This document shows, piece by piece, positions 10,881-19,535 of a stretch of DNA of 21,708 nt (within the stretch, counting starts at the first letter, position 1; each line of letters begins with the position of its first letter). This stretch comes from Carex sylvatica (taxonomy: Eukaryota; Streptophyta; Magnoliopsida; Poales; Cyperaceae), in assembly GCA_964058845.1 (NCBI GenBank), contig CAXKVR010000760.1, positions 1 through 21,708 of the forward strand. The letters run 5' to 3'. The position numbers were made by a program, and so were the translations under genes. A model generated the notes under the pieces. The model was not told the DNA's origin. It saw only the letters and a list, made by a program, of their open reading frames with translations, and did no database searches.

Positions 10881-10982
10881 CGGCCCAGTACTAGTAGGAA
10901 TCCTGAACCCATAACTCAATATTGGCCCAGTACCAGTCAGAATCCTGAACTCACAACTCGATCCCGACCCAGTACCAGTCGG
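10881..10982 (+). repeat. 42-bp in-frame tandem repeat in the MULE N-terminal linker
   Basis: Units at 10881-10922 and 10923-10964 plus 18 bases of a third encode 14-residue repeats of the form (R/W)PSTS(R/Q)NPE followed by five or six variable residues. The linker lies between the PB1-like domain and an acidic Asp/Glu/Ser block at about 11020-11100. Confidence 0.85.
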
Positions 10983-13251
10983 GTCCGTAGACCAGTACCG
11001 ATTCCATATTTTGTACCACATGTGGATGCGATTGATGATGACATTTTGGAGAGCGGGGATGAAATGCTCTCAGATGAGTCATCAGGTTCCGACAATGACG
11101 TTAGAGCAATCAGACGGTTATAATCACAGTTCCGTGAATCACGTAACCCGATAACTGGTCGGGACGATATGAGACATCCAGTTGATAGTTTCAATGACAT
11201 ATTTGATTTTCGGCCTGTAGATATCGATTTTTTCTACAACTCAACCAGAACATTTGATAATCCATTAGCCAAAGGTCAAGTATTTGAGTCGAAAGCGGCT
11301 CTAAGGGTGGCAATAAATGAGTTTCATATTCAAAATAATTATGAATGTTTGATTTCTAAAAGCGAAACTAAACGTTTAACTATAAAGTGCAGAGATAAAT
11401 TTTACAAATTCAAGTTATTCGCGAAGCTTAACGGCCTTTCAGGATGTTGAATTATTACCAAACAAGCAATGCCTCATGTATGCAAAGTACCGGCGACACG
11501 TGCTGATCATCGTCAGCTTACTACAGAGATGATTGCCTTATCAATTGATGATGTAATTAGAAAGAATGTGTGCGTGACTATAAATCATATCCACAATGTG
11601 GTGAAAAAAAAGTACAAAAATGTAACACCTAAGTACAACAAATTATGGCGAGGCCGTGAGCTTGCTATTGCAAATCTGTTTGGTAGTTGGGAGAACTTGT
11701 ATAACTTGCTTATTCCACTATTGAAAGCCATACAAAGAAATAATCCGGGAACCAAATATTGTGTGACCTCGATCCCTATTGACGGAGAAACTGACAGGTA
11801 TTTCAATCAAGACGCATGGGCATATGAGCCTTGTATTGCAGCGCTGCCGTTCGTCAAACCAGTGATTAGTATCGATGCTTGTTTCATGTCGGGACGGTAC
11901 CAAGGTAGGCTGCTAATGGCATGTATGTACGATGCCGAGAACCAATTACTTCCATTGGCTTTTGCAATTGTGGAGAAAGAAAGCGCAGAAAACTGGGTTT
12001 TTTTTTATGAGATGGTTGCGATTGGAAGTAATTGGAGATAATCGGTTTTTTGTGTCATCTCGGATAGACATTTGGGGATTAAATCCGTATTTCAGAGTTC
12101 ACTTCTCGGATGGGATGAGTCTACCGACCAATGTGTCAATCGGTATTGTTCTCAACATGTTACCGAGAACCTCTTCAAGCACGTGGGGCGGAACAGAGAT
12201 GTCAGTAATAGGTTCAAAATTAAAGTAAACAAATGCAAACCTAGGAGGTTGACGGAGATGTTTGAAGACTTCAAAGTTGGTTGTCCAGAGGCTATCGAGT
12301 ACCTTAACAAGGTAGGTAAGACGGACCATAACGATGAAGACGAGCTACCATGTCCGGATAAACTATATCAAGCAATGGACGGATGTCACCGATGGAGAAT
12401 AATGACAATAAATGGGTCGGAGTCACTGAATGCTGTTTTCAAAATTAGTCAGCGTTTGCCGGTTGCAGCAATCGTGGAGGACACGTTTTATAAGTTAAAT
12501 AGATGGTTTTATGAACGGCATAACAAAGATTTAATGAGACTTCAATGAGGTGAGTTGTGGTCCGGATAAGTGAGTTATTGCAAAAGCGTATCAATAAATC
12601 TCTGAACATGACTGTGGTTCCTTACGGTAGATACATTGGGGTTTTTAATGTCATGGTTAGGGATGAAAAAATTTCTGCAATGTGTAATCAGCCAAGACTT
12701 GAGTATACCCGTAGAGGTTTCGGGTATAGAGTTGTTGTCAGGGATAACAATAAGGCTGAGTGTGAATGTCACAAGTCCTAATTGACCGGTATACCATGTT
12801 CTCATTTCATGGTAGTGGTTCGAGAAATGAAATATGATGAAAATTTATACGTCAGCTCCTTGTACAGTTCGTCGATACTGGAACAAACATGGAGTGCATG
12901 TTTCGAATCGAAAGGCAACCAAAATGAATGGCCTAAATACAACGGCCCCAAAATTAAACCTGAGAGCATATTGATCAAAAAGGGAAGGAGACGGCACAAC
13001 CGCATACCAATGGAAGTAGACAGAATGCAGGATCGAAGACTTGGACATCAGGCTCATCGGGAGACAATTGATCGGAATGCAACAGGTACAATTGATCAAC
13101 CAATTAGAAATACCTGTCCAAGATTAATTCAGAATTTAATATATGTTGTACTTGTAATGTAGAGGAGGCAGCAAGACAGGCAGAGGCCGGACCATCGTCG
13201 TCGAGAAGGTCAGGAAGGGGATCTTACAGCAGATCTCAAACAGGGCCATCT

Positions 13252-13347
13252 GAAGCAGGAAAGAGGAGCACATCTGACGCAGGAATGAGGAGCACATTTG
13301 AATCAGGAAGGAGCGCCACATCTAAAGCAGGAAGGAGAAACACATCT
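13252..13347 (+). repeat. Four 24-bp tandem repeats in the MULE C-terminal tail
   Basis: Four exact-length units encode EAGKRSTS, DAGMRSTF, ESGRSATS and KAGRRNTS. They sit in the frame that continues from the transposase across the proposed intron at 13086-13162, which supports both the intron and the tail. The word TCAAACAGGGCCAT or a variant flanks the array at about 13235 and 13379. Confidence 0.88.
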
Positions 13348-13644
13348 TCAACAAGGCCATCTAGTACAGCTAACTAGTCGCAAACAGGGCCATTTGGTAC
13401 AGCTAACCAGCATGAAGGATCAGAGCAACCAGCAAGAAGAAGTGCATCTGGTCCATCTATCTTTGGATTGCGTCTTAGTCTGCGTCGTAGATGATAAACT
13501 TGCAAATTATTTTATATTTGAACTGTTTTGTAACATAAATAATGTGTTGTTTTATTTTATGTTTGAATCATAGGTCTTACCATGTCCATTTTACGTGGAG
13601 AGAAACAAGAAATTATTAACAATTTTTGAATGGGATAATCCCTC

Positions 13645-13960
13645 ATGAGAAGGCAAATGCAACGTATGTATTCACTCGAAAATTACGACGAATTCATAAG
13701 CACTGTTGATCCGTCAATTAGAGAAATGGTTGAGGAGAATTCTCCAAGTGGGTGGGTAGACAAGAACCCACCAACTGGATGGGGACATCGCCTTTTATGT
13801 CAGGTGAAGGGGGATATGGTGGATATGTTTTTTTTGTTTTAATTGTGGGATAGTTATTCACCCAAATTGCATGGACAAGAATGCAGATCCAGTGAATGAC
13901 GCACGTCTTACTAAATGAGAGTGTCCTTTGTGCGTACGCCAGGCTTCGGACAAGAAGAAA
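13645..13960 (+). pseudogene. Fragment with a PHD-finger-like C-terminal half, downstream of the MULE
   Basis: The first part is an open frame at 13645-13842. After a run of eight T at 13828-13835 the next frame gives CFNCGIVIHPNC (13835-13870), then about 20 residues, an in-frame TGA at 13916-13918 where a Trp would be expected, and ECPLC (13919-13933). The spacing CxxC-x4-HxxC...(W)xCxxC matches the second half of a PHD zinc finger. The first Cys pairs of a full PHD are not evident. It could be a gene fragment captured by the MULE, an extra MULE reading frame, or an older local pseudogene. Confidence 0.45.
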
Positions 13961-14039
13961 GGATGTTCCTCATCTCGTAACCGGTTGGTTCACGTATTAT
14001 TTTGACAAGCCGATAAAATCTCAATTTGGACCGAACCAA

Positions 14040-14670
14040 CTAGTGCTGCAAACAAATCAAACTGAATCGAAGTTTAAGTTTGGTTTGAATTAATTTCGAA
14101 TCGATTTTTTTACGAACTCAATTTCGAATCTATTACGAACTTTTTTATGCAAGGAAGAGTGATCGTAGTCGTCGAAAATGAGAGGTAAAAGTCGTCTAGG
14201 GCTTTATAATTAAAAACAAAAGTTACGACTTACAAGTTATGATTTATGGCTGAACGACCTTAGGTCATGTTTAGTTGTGGATTAAGAGGTGGAGTAAAAC
14301 CCTTACTCCACGTTTAAGGAGCCAAACGAGAAGTAAAATAGGAATAAGAGGCGAGCTAAACCAGAGTAACTTACTCCACCTAGAGAGGTGGTTTAGCTTA
14401 CTCTATCTTAGCTTGGAGTAAAAAATTTACTCCGGATTAAAGTTACTCAACCAAACATGATCTTATGTTTTAATTTTTAAGTCATCAGCGGAAATCAACG
14501 GTTCACGTTACTTTGAGATTCGAACTAAAATAGCTAGCAAACATATTTCGAATGAATCAGATCTTGTTTGAATTAATTTCAAACTATTTTGAATTTAATT
14601 TTTATAAATTTTTAATTTTGAATCAATTTTTTTATAAACTTTTTCGAATCAAATTCGAATCGAATGACGA
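14040..14670. other. AT-rich region with scattered TTCGAATC words, split by a MITE
   Basis: Degenerate words such as AATTTCGAATCGAT and TACGAACT recur at 14080-14150 and again at 14540-14665 (TTTTCGAATCAAATTCGAAT). The phrase TTTGAATTAATTTC occurs on both sides, at about 14083 and 14569. Such sequence is common in plant repeats; I cannot assign a family. The Tourist-like MITE sits between the two blocks. Confidence 0.4.
14263..14462. mobile_element. Tourist-like MITE (200 bp) with TTA target duplication
   Basis: The left end is GGTCATGTTTAGTTG and the right end, read in reverse complement, is GATCATGTTTGGTTG: 13 of 15 bases match. TTA flanks both sides (14260-14262 and 14463-14465), the 3-bp target typical of PIF/Harbinger elements. 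Inside, GGAGTAAA/TTTACTCC words near both ends extend the palindrome. No coding capacity. Confidence 0.85.
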
Positions 14671-14694
14671 AGTACGATATTTTTGTGCAGCCCG

Positions 14695-15054
14695 AGAACC
14701 AACGTTACGGTTTGCACGCTTCATTTTTTTTTTTTTTTTTTTTTTGATATTTCTGTTTGCATGCTTTTCGAGTGAGGCAAATAGGCAATGTAATGTTCGC
14801 AGATATAACGGTGGAGACTGGAGACGAAGCGCAAAACTTAACCCCGTGGTGATGAGGCTGCATTGCTGCAACCCCAAGGTTCCCAACGCCAAGGCGAACT
14901 GGAGCCTCCAGTTCCTCTATTTCTCCGCTCCAACGATTCGTGGAACCCTATCGCTTCCACGGCGAGCTATTGGGGGACCCGCACGTCAGCCAGACCCCAC
15001 GCATTCGGCCCAACAACACCCGCATGTCTTCCACGGTTTGATGTCCTAACCTAA
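14695..15054. other. GC-richer island of unknown nature, with a T23 run
   Basis: After a homopolymer of about 23 T at 14723-14745 the composition changes to about half GC (14810-15050), with plus-strand open frames to 15049 and 15054. The peptides (Ser, Pro and Arg-rich) match nothing I recognise. It could be a remnant of a gene, a promoter region or a captured fragment. Confidence 0.35.
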
Positions 15055-15205
15055 TTACTACTTTACCCAACGAAAAGGTGTAAACACGCTGACTTGTAGC
15101 AAATCATTTATGACCTCCAGTTGGATCATGACCTAAAAACGGGCTTGCCATGCTCCTATCAAATTGATTTGAGTCAAACATAAAGTTTTAGCTCTAACAT
15201 AAAAC

Positions 15206-15573
15206 TGTAGCTCTGTGTTTTAATAGTCCATGTAATATATAGCTCTAGAATAAAATTTTCCTATATCAGGGTGCATAATATTTAATTTCTAGGTTCACAA
15301 GGGGGTGGGGCCCTTGTATGGGCCATTTCTTTACTAGTTAGAAAGATCATATGAACCCACTACAACTTGTGAAATTGTAGCTCTTAATGTGAAATTGTAG
15401 CTCTATGCGTTTTAATATTCCATGCAATTATTGCTCTAACATAAAGAATTTCCTATATCAGGATGCATAACATTTAAATTCTACGTTCACAAGGTGGGCG
15501 GGACCTTGTATGTGCCATTTCTTTACTAGTTAGAAAGATCACATTAACTCACTGCAAATTATGAAAGAGTTTT
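15206..15573. repeat. Two tandem copies of a ~190-bp unit
   Basis: Copy 1 begins TGTAGCTCTGTG at 15206 and copy 2 TGTAGCTCTATGCG at 15396. Shared blocks include CCTATATCAGG, the GTTCACAAGG segment, and the 20-base word CCATTTCTTTACTAGTTAGA followed by AAGATCA. A still more diverged third copy seems to run from about 15600 to 15770 (GCTGTAACAT..., TTCACAAGGTGG). Non-coding. Confidence 0.8.
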
Positions 15574-16293
15574 GGGGATTTTGTAAAACAACATGGACTA
15601 TTGCTGTAACATTGGACATATTGCATGATGCCCCAATTTCTAGATTCACGATCTGGACCGACTTGAAATCCTAGACTGTGAGCCATACTAGTGCTTCAAT
15701 ATTATGACATTTAAGTTCAAATTCACAAGGTGGCCAAACTTTTTTGGGGCCCATACTCATATTTGTATGGGAAGTGCTTGAAAAGCATTAGGCAGGTGTA
15801 GAATAGATTTTAGGTGCTTTTGTAGAAACAACACTATTTCTAGATTCCGAGCCTTGTTCGAGGGTTCTGCTCCGATCAATTTGGAAAGTGCGTATTACAT
15901 TTTCAAAGCTTGCTCGTTTAGCAAAACTTATGTCATATTGCTATAAACATTTGTTTTTATTTAAGATTCTAGTGGAATACAGGAATAGAGAAGTATAATC
16001 TTTTATAGGGGATGTTTGGTACCCCAAATTTTTTGTGGACTAAGTATAAGAAGAGTTCTTCTGGAAGAAAATTGCCAAACACAAGTAGAATAGATTGGAA
16101 GTTGGTAAAATAAAGTTGGACATTTTCTTCCAACTCTTTGGTGGAAGAAGACCAAGGTTGCCTACATTTTATTACAAAAATAGGCCTTCATTTGCTCTTC
16201 TTTATTTATTAAGCATTCCTTTTATAGTAATTACTCTTTATCAATAATAATAACAATAATAAAAATATTTTTATTGTCCTTTTTTGTTTCATT

Positions 16294-16320
16294 ATCATCA
16301 TCATCATCATCATCATCATC
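16294..16320. repeat. (ATC)9 microsatellite
   Basis: Nine perfect ATC units. A shorter, related ATC/TCATCA-rich patch occurs at about 16828-16850 on the other side of the hairpin MITE. Confidence 0.95.
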
Positions 16321-16347
16321 ATATATTATTACTTTATATATAAAATA

Positions 16348-16770
16348 TGAGGAGGGTTCAAATGCCTCCATTTTTTGTGCCTCCACTATGCCTCCATTTT
16401 TTACAACTTTAATAACTCAAAATTTAAAACTTAAAAGTCAAAATAGAATCGTTGGATATAATCTAGATTATTTTCTCTATGTGCTCATAAAAAATTATGA
16501 TATTTTAATTTTATTTTAGTTGTCATCAAGAGCTTGTAAAAAAAACGTACTAATGTGGATAATTTCTAGACTTTGATTTTTCAACTTATTGATTCTCATA
16601 AAGACAAAATTGAAATGTGATAATTTTTTATGAGCATATAGAGGAAATAATATAGATCACATCTAACGGTTTTATTTTGACTTTTAAGTTTTAAATTTTG
16701 AGTTATTAAAATTTTAAAAAATGGAGGCATGATGGAGACACAAAAAATGGAGGCATTTGAACCCTCCTCA
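16348..16770. mobile_element. Long-hairpin MITE (423 bp), TA target site
   Basis: The ends are inverted copies starting TGAGGAGGGTTCAAATGCCT, with TA just outside each end (16346-16347 and 16771-16772). The whole element folds back: the left arm from 16348 to about 16505 pairs with about 16610-16770, through long near-identical blocks such as TAATAACTCAAAATTTAAA and CTTAAAAGTCAAAAT. The loop is about 100 bases. The TA target and palindromic design suggest a Tc1/mariner-type (Stowaway-like) element, although the terminal bases are not the classic Stowaway ones. Confidence 0.85.
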
Positions 16771-17011
16771 TAAAATATTTATATGATTACAATTAATAGG
16801 ATTATTACTACTATGATTATTCTTGCAATCATCATCATCATCTTCATATCATTATGTTGCTGTTATTTTCATTTTAGGATATATTTTAAAAATGATAATA
16901 AGTAGTAATAATAATTATATATTAAAATTTATTGATAATTTTAATTTCATAATAGAGTAATAAAACTATGGTATATTCACATTAATGGTGATGATGGCGG
17001 TACTTATACAA

Positions 17012-17033
17012 ATTATTATTATTATTATTATTA
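17012..17033. repeat. (ATT)n microsatellite
   Basis: About seven ATT units, between the hairpin MITE and the right end of the possible host element. Confidence 0.9.
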
Positions 17034-17406
17034 ATAATTTAATCATTACCATAAGAAAATTTAATATAAAAATATAATGTTATTTTTTATTTCTATTTAG
17101 AATCAATACTTTTTTCTTCCAAAATAGAGGTACCAAACACCCTTACAAAACATGGAATTGAGTGGAAGAGTTCTTTCGGAAGATCTCTTCTTCCACCTAA
17201 TTCTGAAAGTAAGGAGGATTACCAGACTTGGGGCCTTATTTTTCTCGTTTTTCCCTATTCCACTTATTGCTGGCCCTTGCACAATTTCTATGGTCATGAG
17301 AAAAACTGCTGGCGCAAATGGTTTGTTATAAATTCTTTCTAGAAGTGGGACTCATGGGCCTTGTTTATCATTTTAATCCAACGGTCACCATTAGATCCGT
17401 TTTTCC

Positions 17407-17414
17407 TATAAATA
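17407..17414 (+). promoter_or_regulatory. TATA box candidate
   Basis: TATAAATA preceded by CC and followed by GG, a good match to plant TATA boxes. About 175 bases downstream a strong donor consensus CAT-GTAAGT occurs (GT at 17592). Together they look like a core promoter plus a non-coding first exon, but I found no coding exon downstream on this strand inside the window. Confidence 0.35.
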
Positions 17415-17592
17415 GGTTGCAGTGTGGAAGCACTTTAGGGTTGCAAGAGAAGCTTTGCGTAGAATTGCGGCTTCATGCAATTTAATTAAGAAATAAAATA
17501 ATTTTTAGCAGACTGAGGATATGTGTTTAGCTTGCGGAGATTTTGAAGATTGAAAATTCAAGGGAGTTTTGGCTGATTCGTTATTTATCATG

Positions 17593-19080
17593 TAAGTAAT
17601 TTTTATTTTTTTTGTTTCAATATATCTTCATTCTCATAGAAATATTTTTTAGGCAGACAGTGATTTGCTTCCCAGATACTGAATACCAAACTTGTAATTT
17701 TCTTATTGTCACTCGATTAAGTTATAAATCCCAAAAATCTCGATAAGATGAAATGGGAGGTTGAGTGTTCTAACTCTGTATGCATCCAAAAAATAGTTTA
17801 GTAGACCTCTCAAATCGTCCAATTCCAAGGTTCAATTCAGATTAACGTATTTAAAAAGCAGTTAGCAAAATCTTGTGTCCTCCGTCTCCTCCATATTGTT
17901 CTGTTTCATTCTCTCTCCTGCTCTACCAAAAGAGCAATTTCCAAGTGCTTATCAAAGCTGATCTATCATAATATATCTGTACGAGGCCTGAGCTTCCCAA
18001 AGCTTATGATTAGGTCCTCGCTTGAGCCTTGACATTTTTTGGAGTGCCATCTCCAGATCCCCAAATGAAGAACTCTCTCTTTCACTATTCCTATTTCTTG
18101 GTCCCTGATTATTCTCTGCTGTATAGGACTCTCAATAATATTCTTAAGGTCTCTTCCTCTTTATTTTACTTGTGGGTATAGTTTAAGATTATGTAAAACC
18201 ACTCAAGTTAACATATTCATCTTACCTAAAACATGCCACTCACCAAATATGATTTAACATTGTTCACCATGAATTATTGGCGTGAAAAAAGATTCTTCCT
18301 GAAATGGAAGTGACAATCAGTCTCATCTGGTTGGGTCCGAATGTCTGATCATGGTGTTCGAACTTATTTTTATGAGTTGGGGTTGGGCCCATTGGGGTTG
18401 AGTATATATTAAGGGCATAGGTTCTTGTATCAACCAGGTCAAGTTATTTTTTAGATTTACAGTTATTGAGTTAGGATCATACAAGTTGAAATCGTCCCAG
18501 ATTTCTGATGGGCACGGGTTAAGTATAGGTAGTCAGGCACTCAGGTGAGAAACTTGACTCCTATCAGGTTATCATCCCGACAAAATTTACTGTTGTGTTT
18601 TCTTCAGCTTAGATCACAAGTCAGATTGAGCATTTTGAGATGTAGCATCTAATGGGTTGGGTTTGGAAATGTTTTAAATTAAATAAGATCATTATACTAT
18701 TGATCACTTATACAAAATGTTCTGGGTTCCATCACATTGTTTGATTTCAGTATGTTAGATCTTTATCTTTCTGATTTGTACCAGTTGTACAACTGCAAAT
18801 GTTCAAATATCTTTGTTTACTTGGGTGTTCTTTTGTATGCCTTTTGAGCTGTAAAAGACTCATGTTATTTTTTTGAGAAAAATGAGGCTTTAATCCTCAC
18901 CGATTTTTCATTGAAAAACCAGTGAAAATAAACTGAGGAAAGGTATCAAAATGGTACCTATTACCTCAGTGAGTACAAAAAGAACCTGAACGTTAATTTT
19001 TGTAGACCTATCAGTTTACTAGATCTAAAGAGTGAAAGCCTAAAGTATTACATCACAGTTAACAAAATAATTCAAAAGCA
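17593..19080. other. About 1.5 kb with no recognisable gene
   Basis: No open frame of known type, no tRNA or rRNA, and no clear transposon ends. Weak local structure only: near 18935-18985 ACTGAGG...CCTCAGT forms a 7-bp stem with an inner GGTA/TACC stem. If the TATA box at 17407 is real, this would be intron sequence. Confidence 0.5.
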
Positions 19081-19096
19081 AGTTTTATAGAGAGGC

Positions 19097-19210
19097 CTGC
19101 ATCAATTTGAGAACTACTAAGATAAGTCTTAACCTTAGTGTTTTAACTGCATCAATTTGAGAACTATTAAGAATTACCAGACAGTTGAAGAAGTCCCCTA
19201 ATTGGTGTTT
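19097..19210. repeat. 50-bp tandem direct repeat
   Basis: CTGCATCAATTTGAGAACTA followed by Y-TAAGA occurs at 19097 and 19147. GTGTTTTAACTGC recurs after each unit and once more at about 19205. Non-coding, next to the copia 3' end. Confidence 0.75.
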
Positions 19211-19327
19211 TAACTGCCTCCAGAATTGCCTACCTGCATATCTTCCCTTTAGTGTTTTTTTTTTAACAAGCCATAGACATAGACACATTTTAATTTTGAG
19301 GGGTGGGGGGTTTAGCTTGCCAAACTG

Positions 19328-19348
19328 AAAAAAAAAAAAAAAAAAAAA
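19328..19348 (+). other. A21 homopolymer
   Basis: Twenty-one A on the plus strand, just beyond the copia 3' LTR. It could be a microsatellite or the tail of a plus-strand retroposed sequence lying at about 19085-19327. Confidence 0.7.
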
Positions 19349-19349
19349 T

Positions 19350-19526
19350 TTAATGCCTCTAAAGATTTCAGCCAAAAGTTACTTTATTGATTAATAATTT
19401 GAGCTTATATACTTACAAAGCACTCTTACAAATAACTTCTACACTATTTTATAATGATCTATTTACCGATAGGCCTCTCAAAACTATTATAATAAAACAA
19501 ACGATAAAGATACAAATATCTCAACA
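19350..19526 (-). repeat. 3' LTR of the copia element
   Basis: On the minus strand it starts TGTTGAGATATTTGTATC at 19526, directly after the polypurine tract. An AATAAA signal lies at 19383-19388 (minus strand). The expected terminal CA is not obvious; the inner limit near 19350 is set only by the start of the homopolymer, so the LTR may be truncated or the end misplaced. Confidence 0.7.
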
Positions 19527-19535
19527 CTCCCCCTC
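19527..19535 (-). other. Polypurine tract (plus-strand primer site)
   Basis: GAGGGGGAG on the minus strand sits between the TGA that ends the pol frame (19534-19536) and the TG that begins the 3' LTR, as expected for copia elements. Confidence 0.85.

Larger units (their letters stand above)
10488..13494 (+). pseudogene. Decayed Mutator-like (MULE) transposase
   Basis: Reading order matches plant MuDR-type transposases. A PB1-like N-terminal region lies at 10488-10820. A MuDR-type zinc-finger/WRKY-like DNA-binding segment, ending in HVC, lies at 11230-11480. The MULE catalytic core starts with VISIDACFMSGRYQG (first Asp, about 11863) and continues with ISDRHLGI (second Asp, about 12057), a CxxH motif at 12144-12155 and GSESLNAVF at 12414-12440. 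A SWIM finger CxCx(n)CxH spans 12764-12807. A probable 77-bp intron (13086-13162) leads to an Arg/Ser/Gly-rich tail. Breaks: TAA 11121-11123, TGA 11448-11450 (where the family has Trp), opposing one-base shifts near 12014 and 12046, TGA 12546-12548 followed by a shift, TAA 12779-12781 inside the SWIM finger, and TAG 13375-13377. It cannot make a full transposase. I found no convincing terminal inverted repeats, so the element ends are unknown. Confidence 0.92.
16008..17142. mobile_element. Possible larger DNA element with ends GGG(A)TGTTTGGTACC
   Basis: The left end is GGGGATGTTTGGTACCCCAA and the right end, in reverse complement, is GGGTGTTTGGTACCTCTA; both are followed by A/T-rich sequence and GGAAGAA-type words. 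The interior is about 1.1 kb, AT-rich, and holds the (ATC)n run and the hairpin MITE, so this would be the host of a nested insertion. I see no clear target duplication, and related TCTTCTTCC words continue to about 17200, so the right end is uncertain. Confidence 0.5.

Noticed and set aside
14552..15049. 165-residue plus-strand frame as a real gene
   Set aside because: It runs through a T23 homopolymer and AT-rich repeat sequence, giving a Phe run; only its end lies in the GC-richer island and no family is recognised.
16294..16320. (ATC)n run as part of a CRISPR-like or regulatory array
   Set aside because: It is a simple triplet microsatellite with no spacers.
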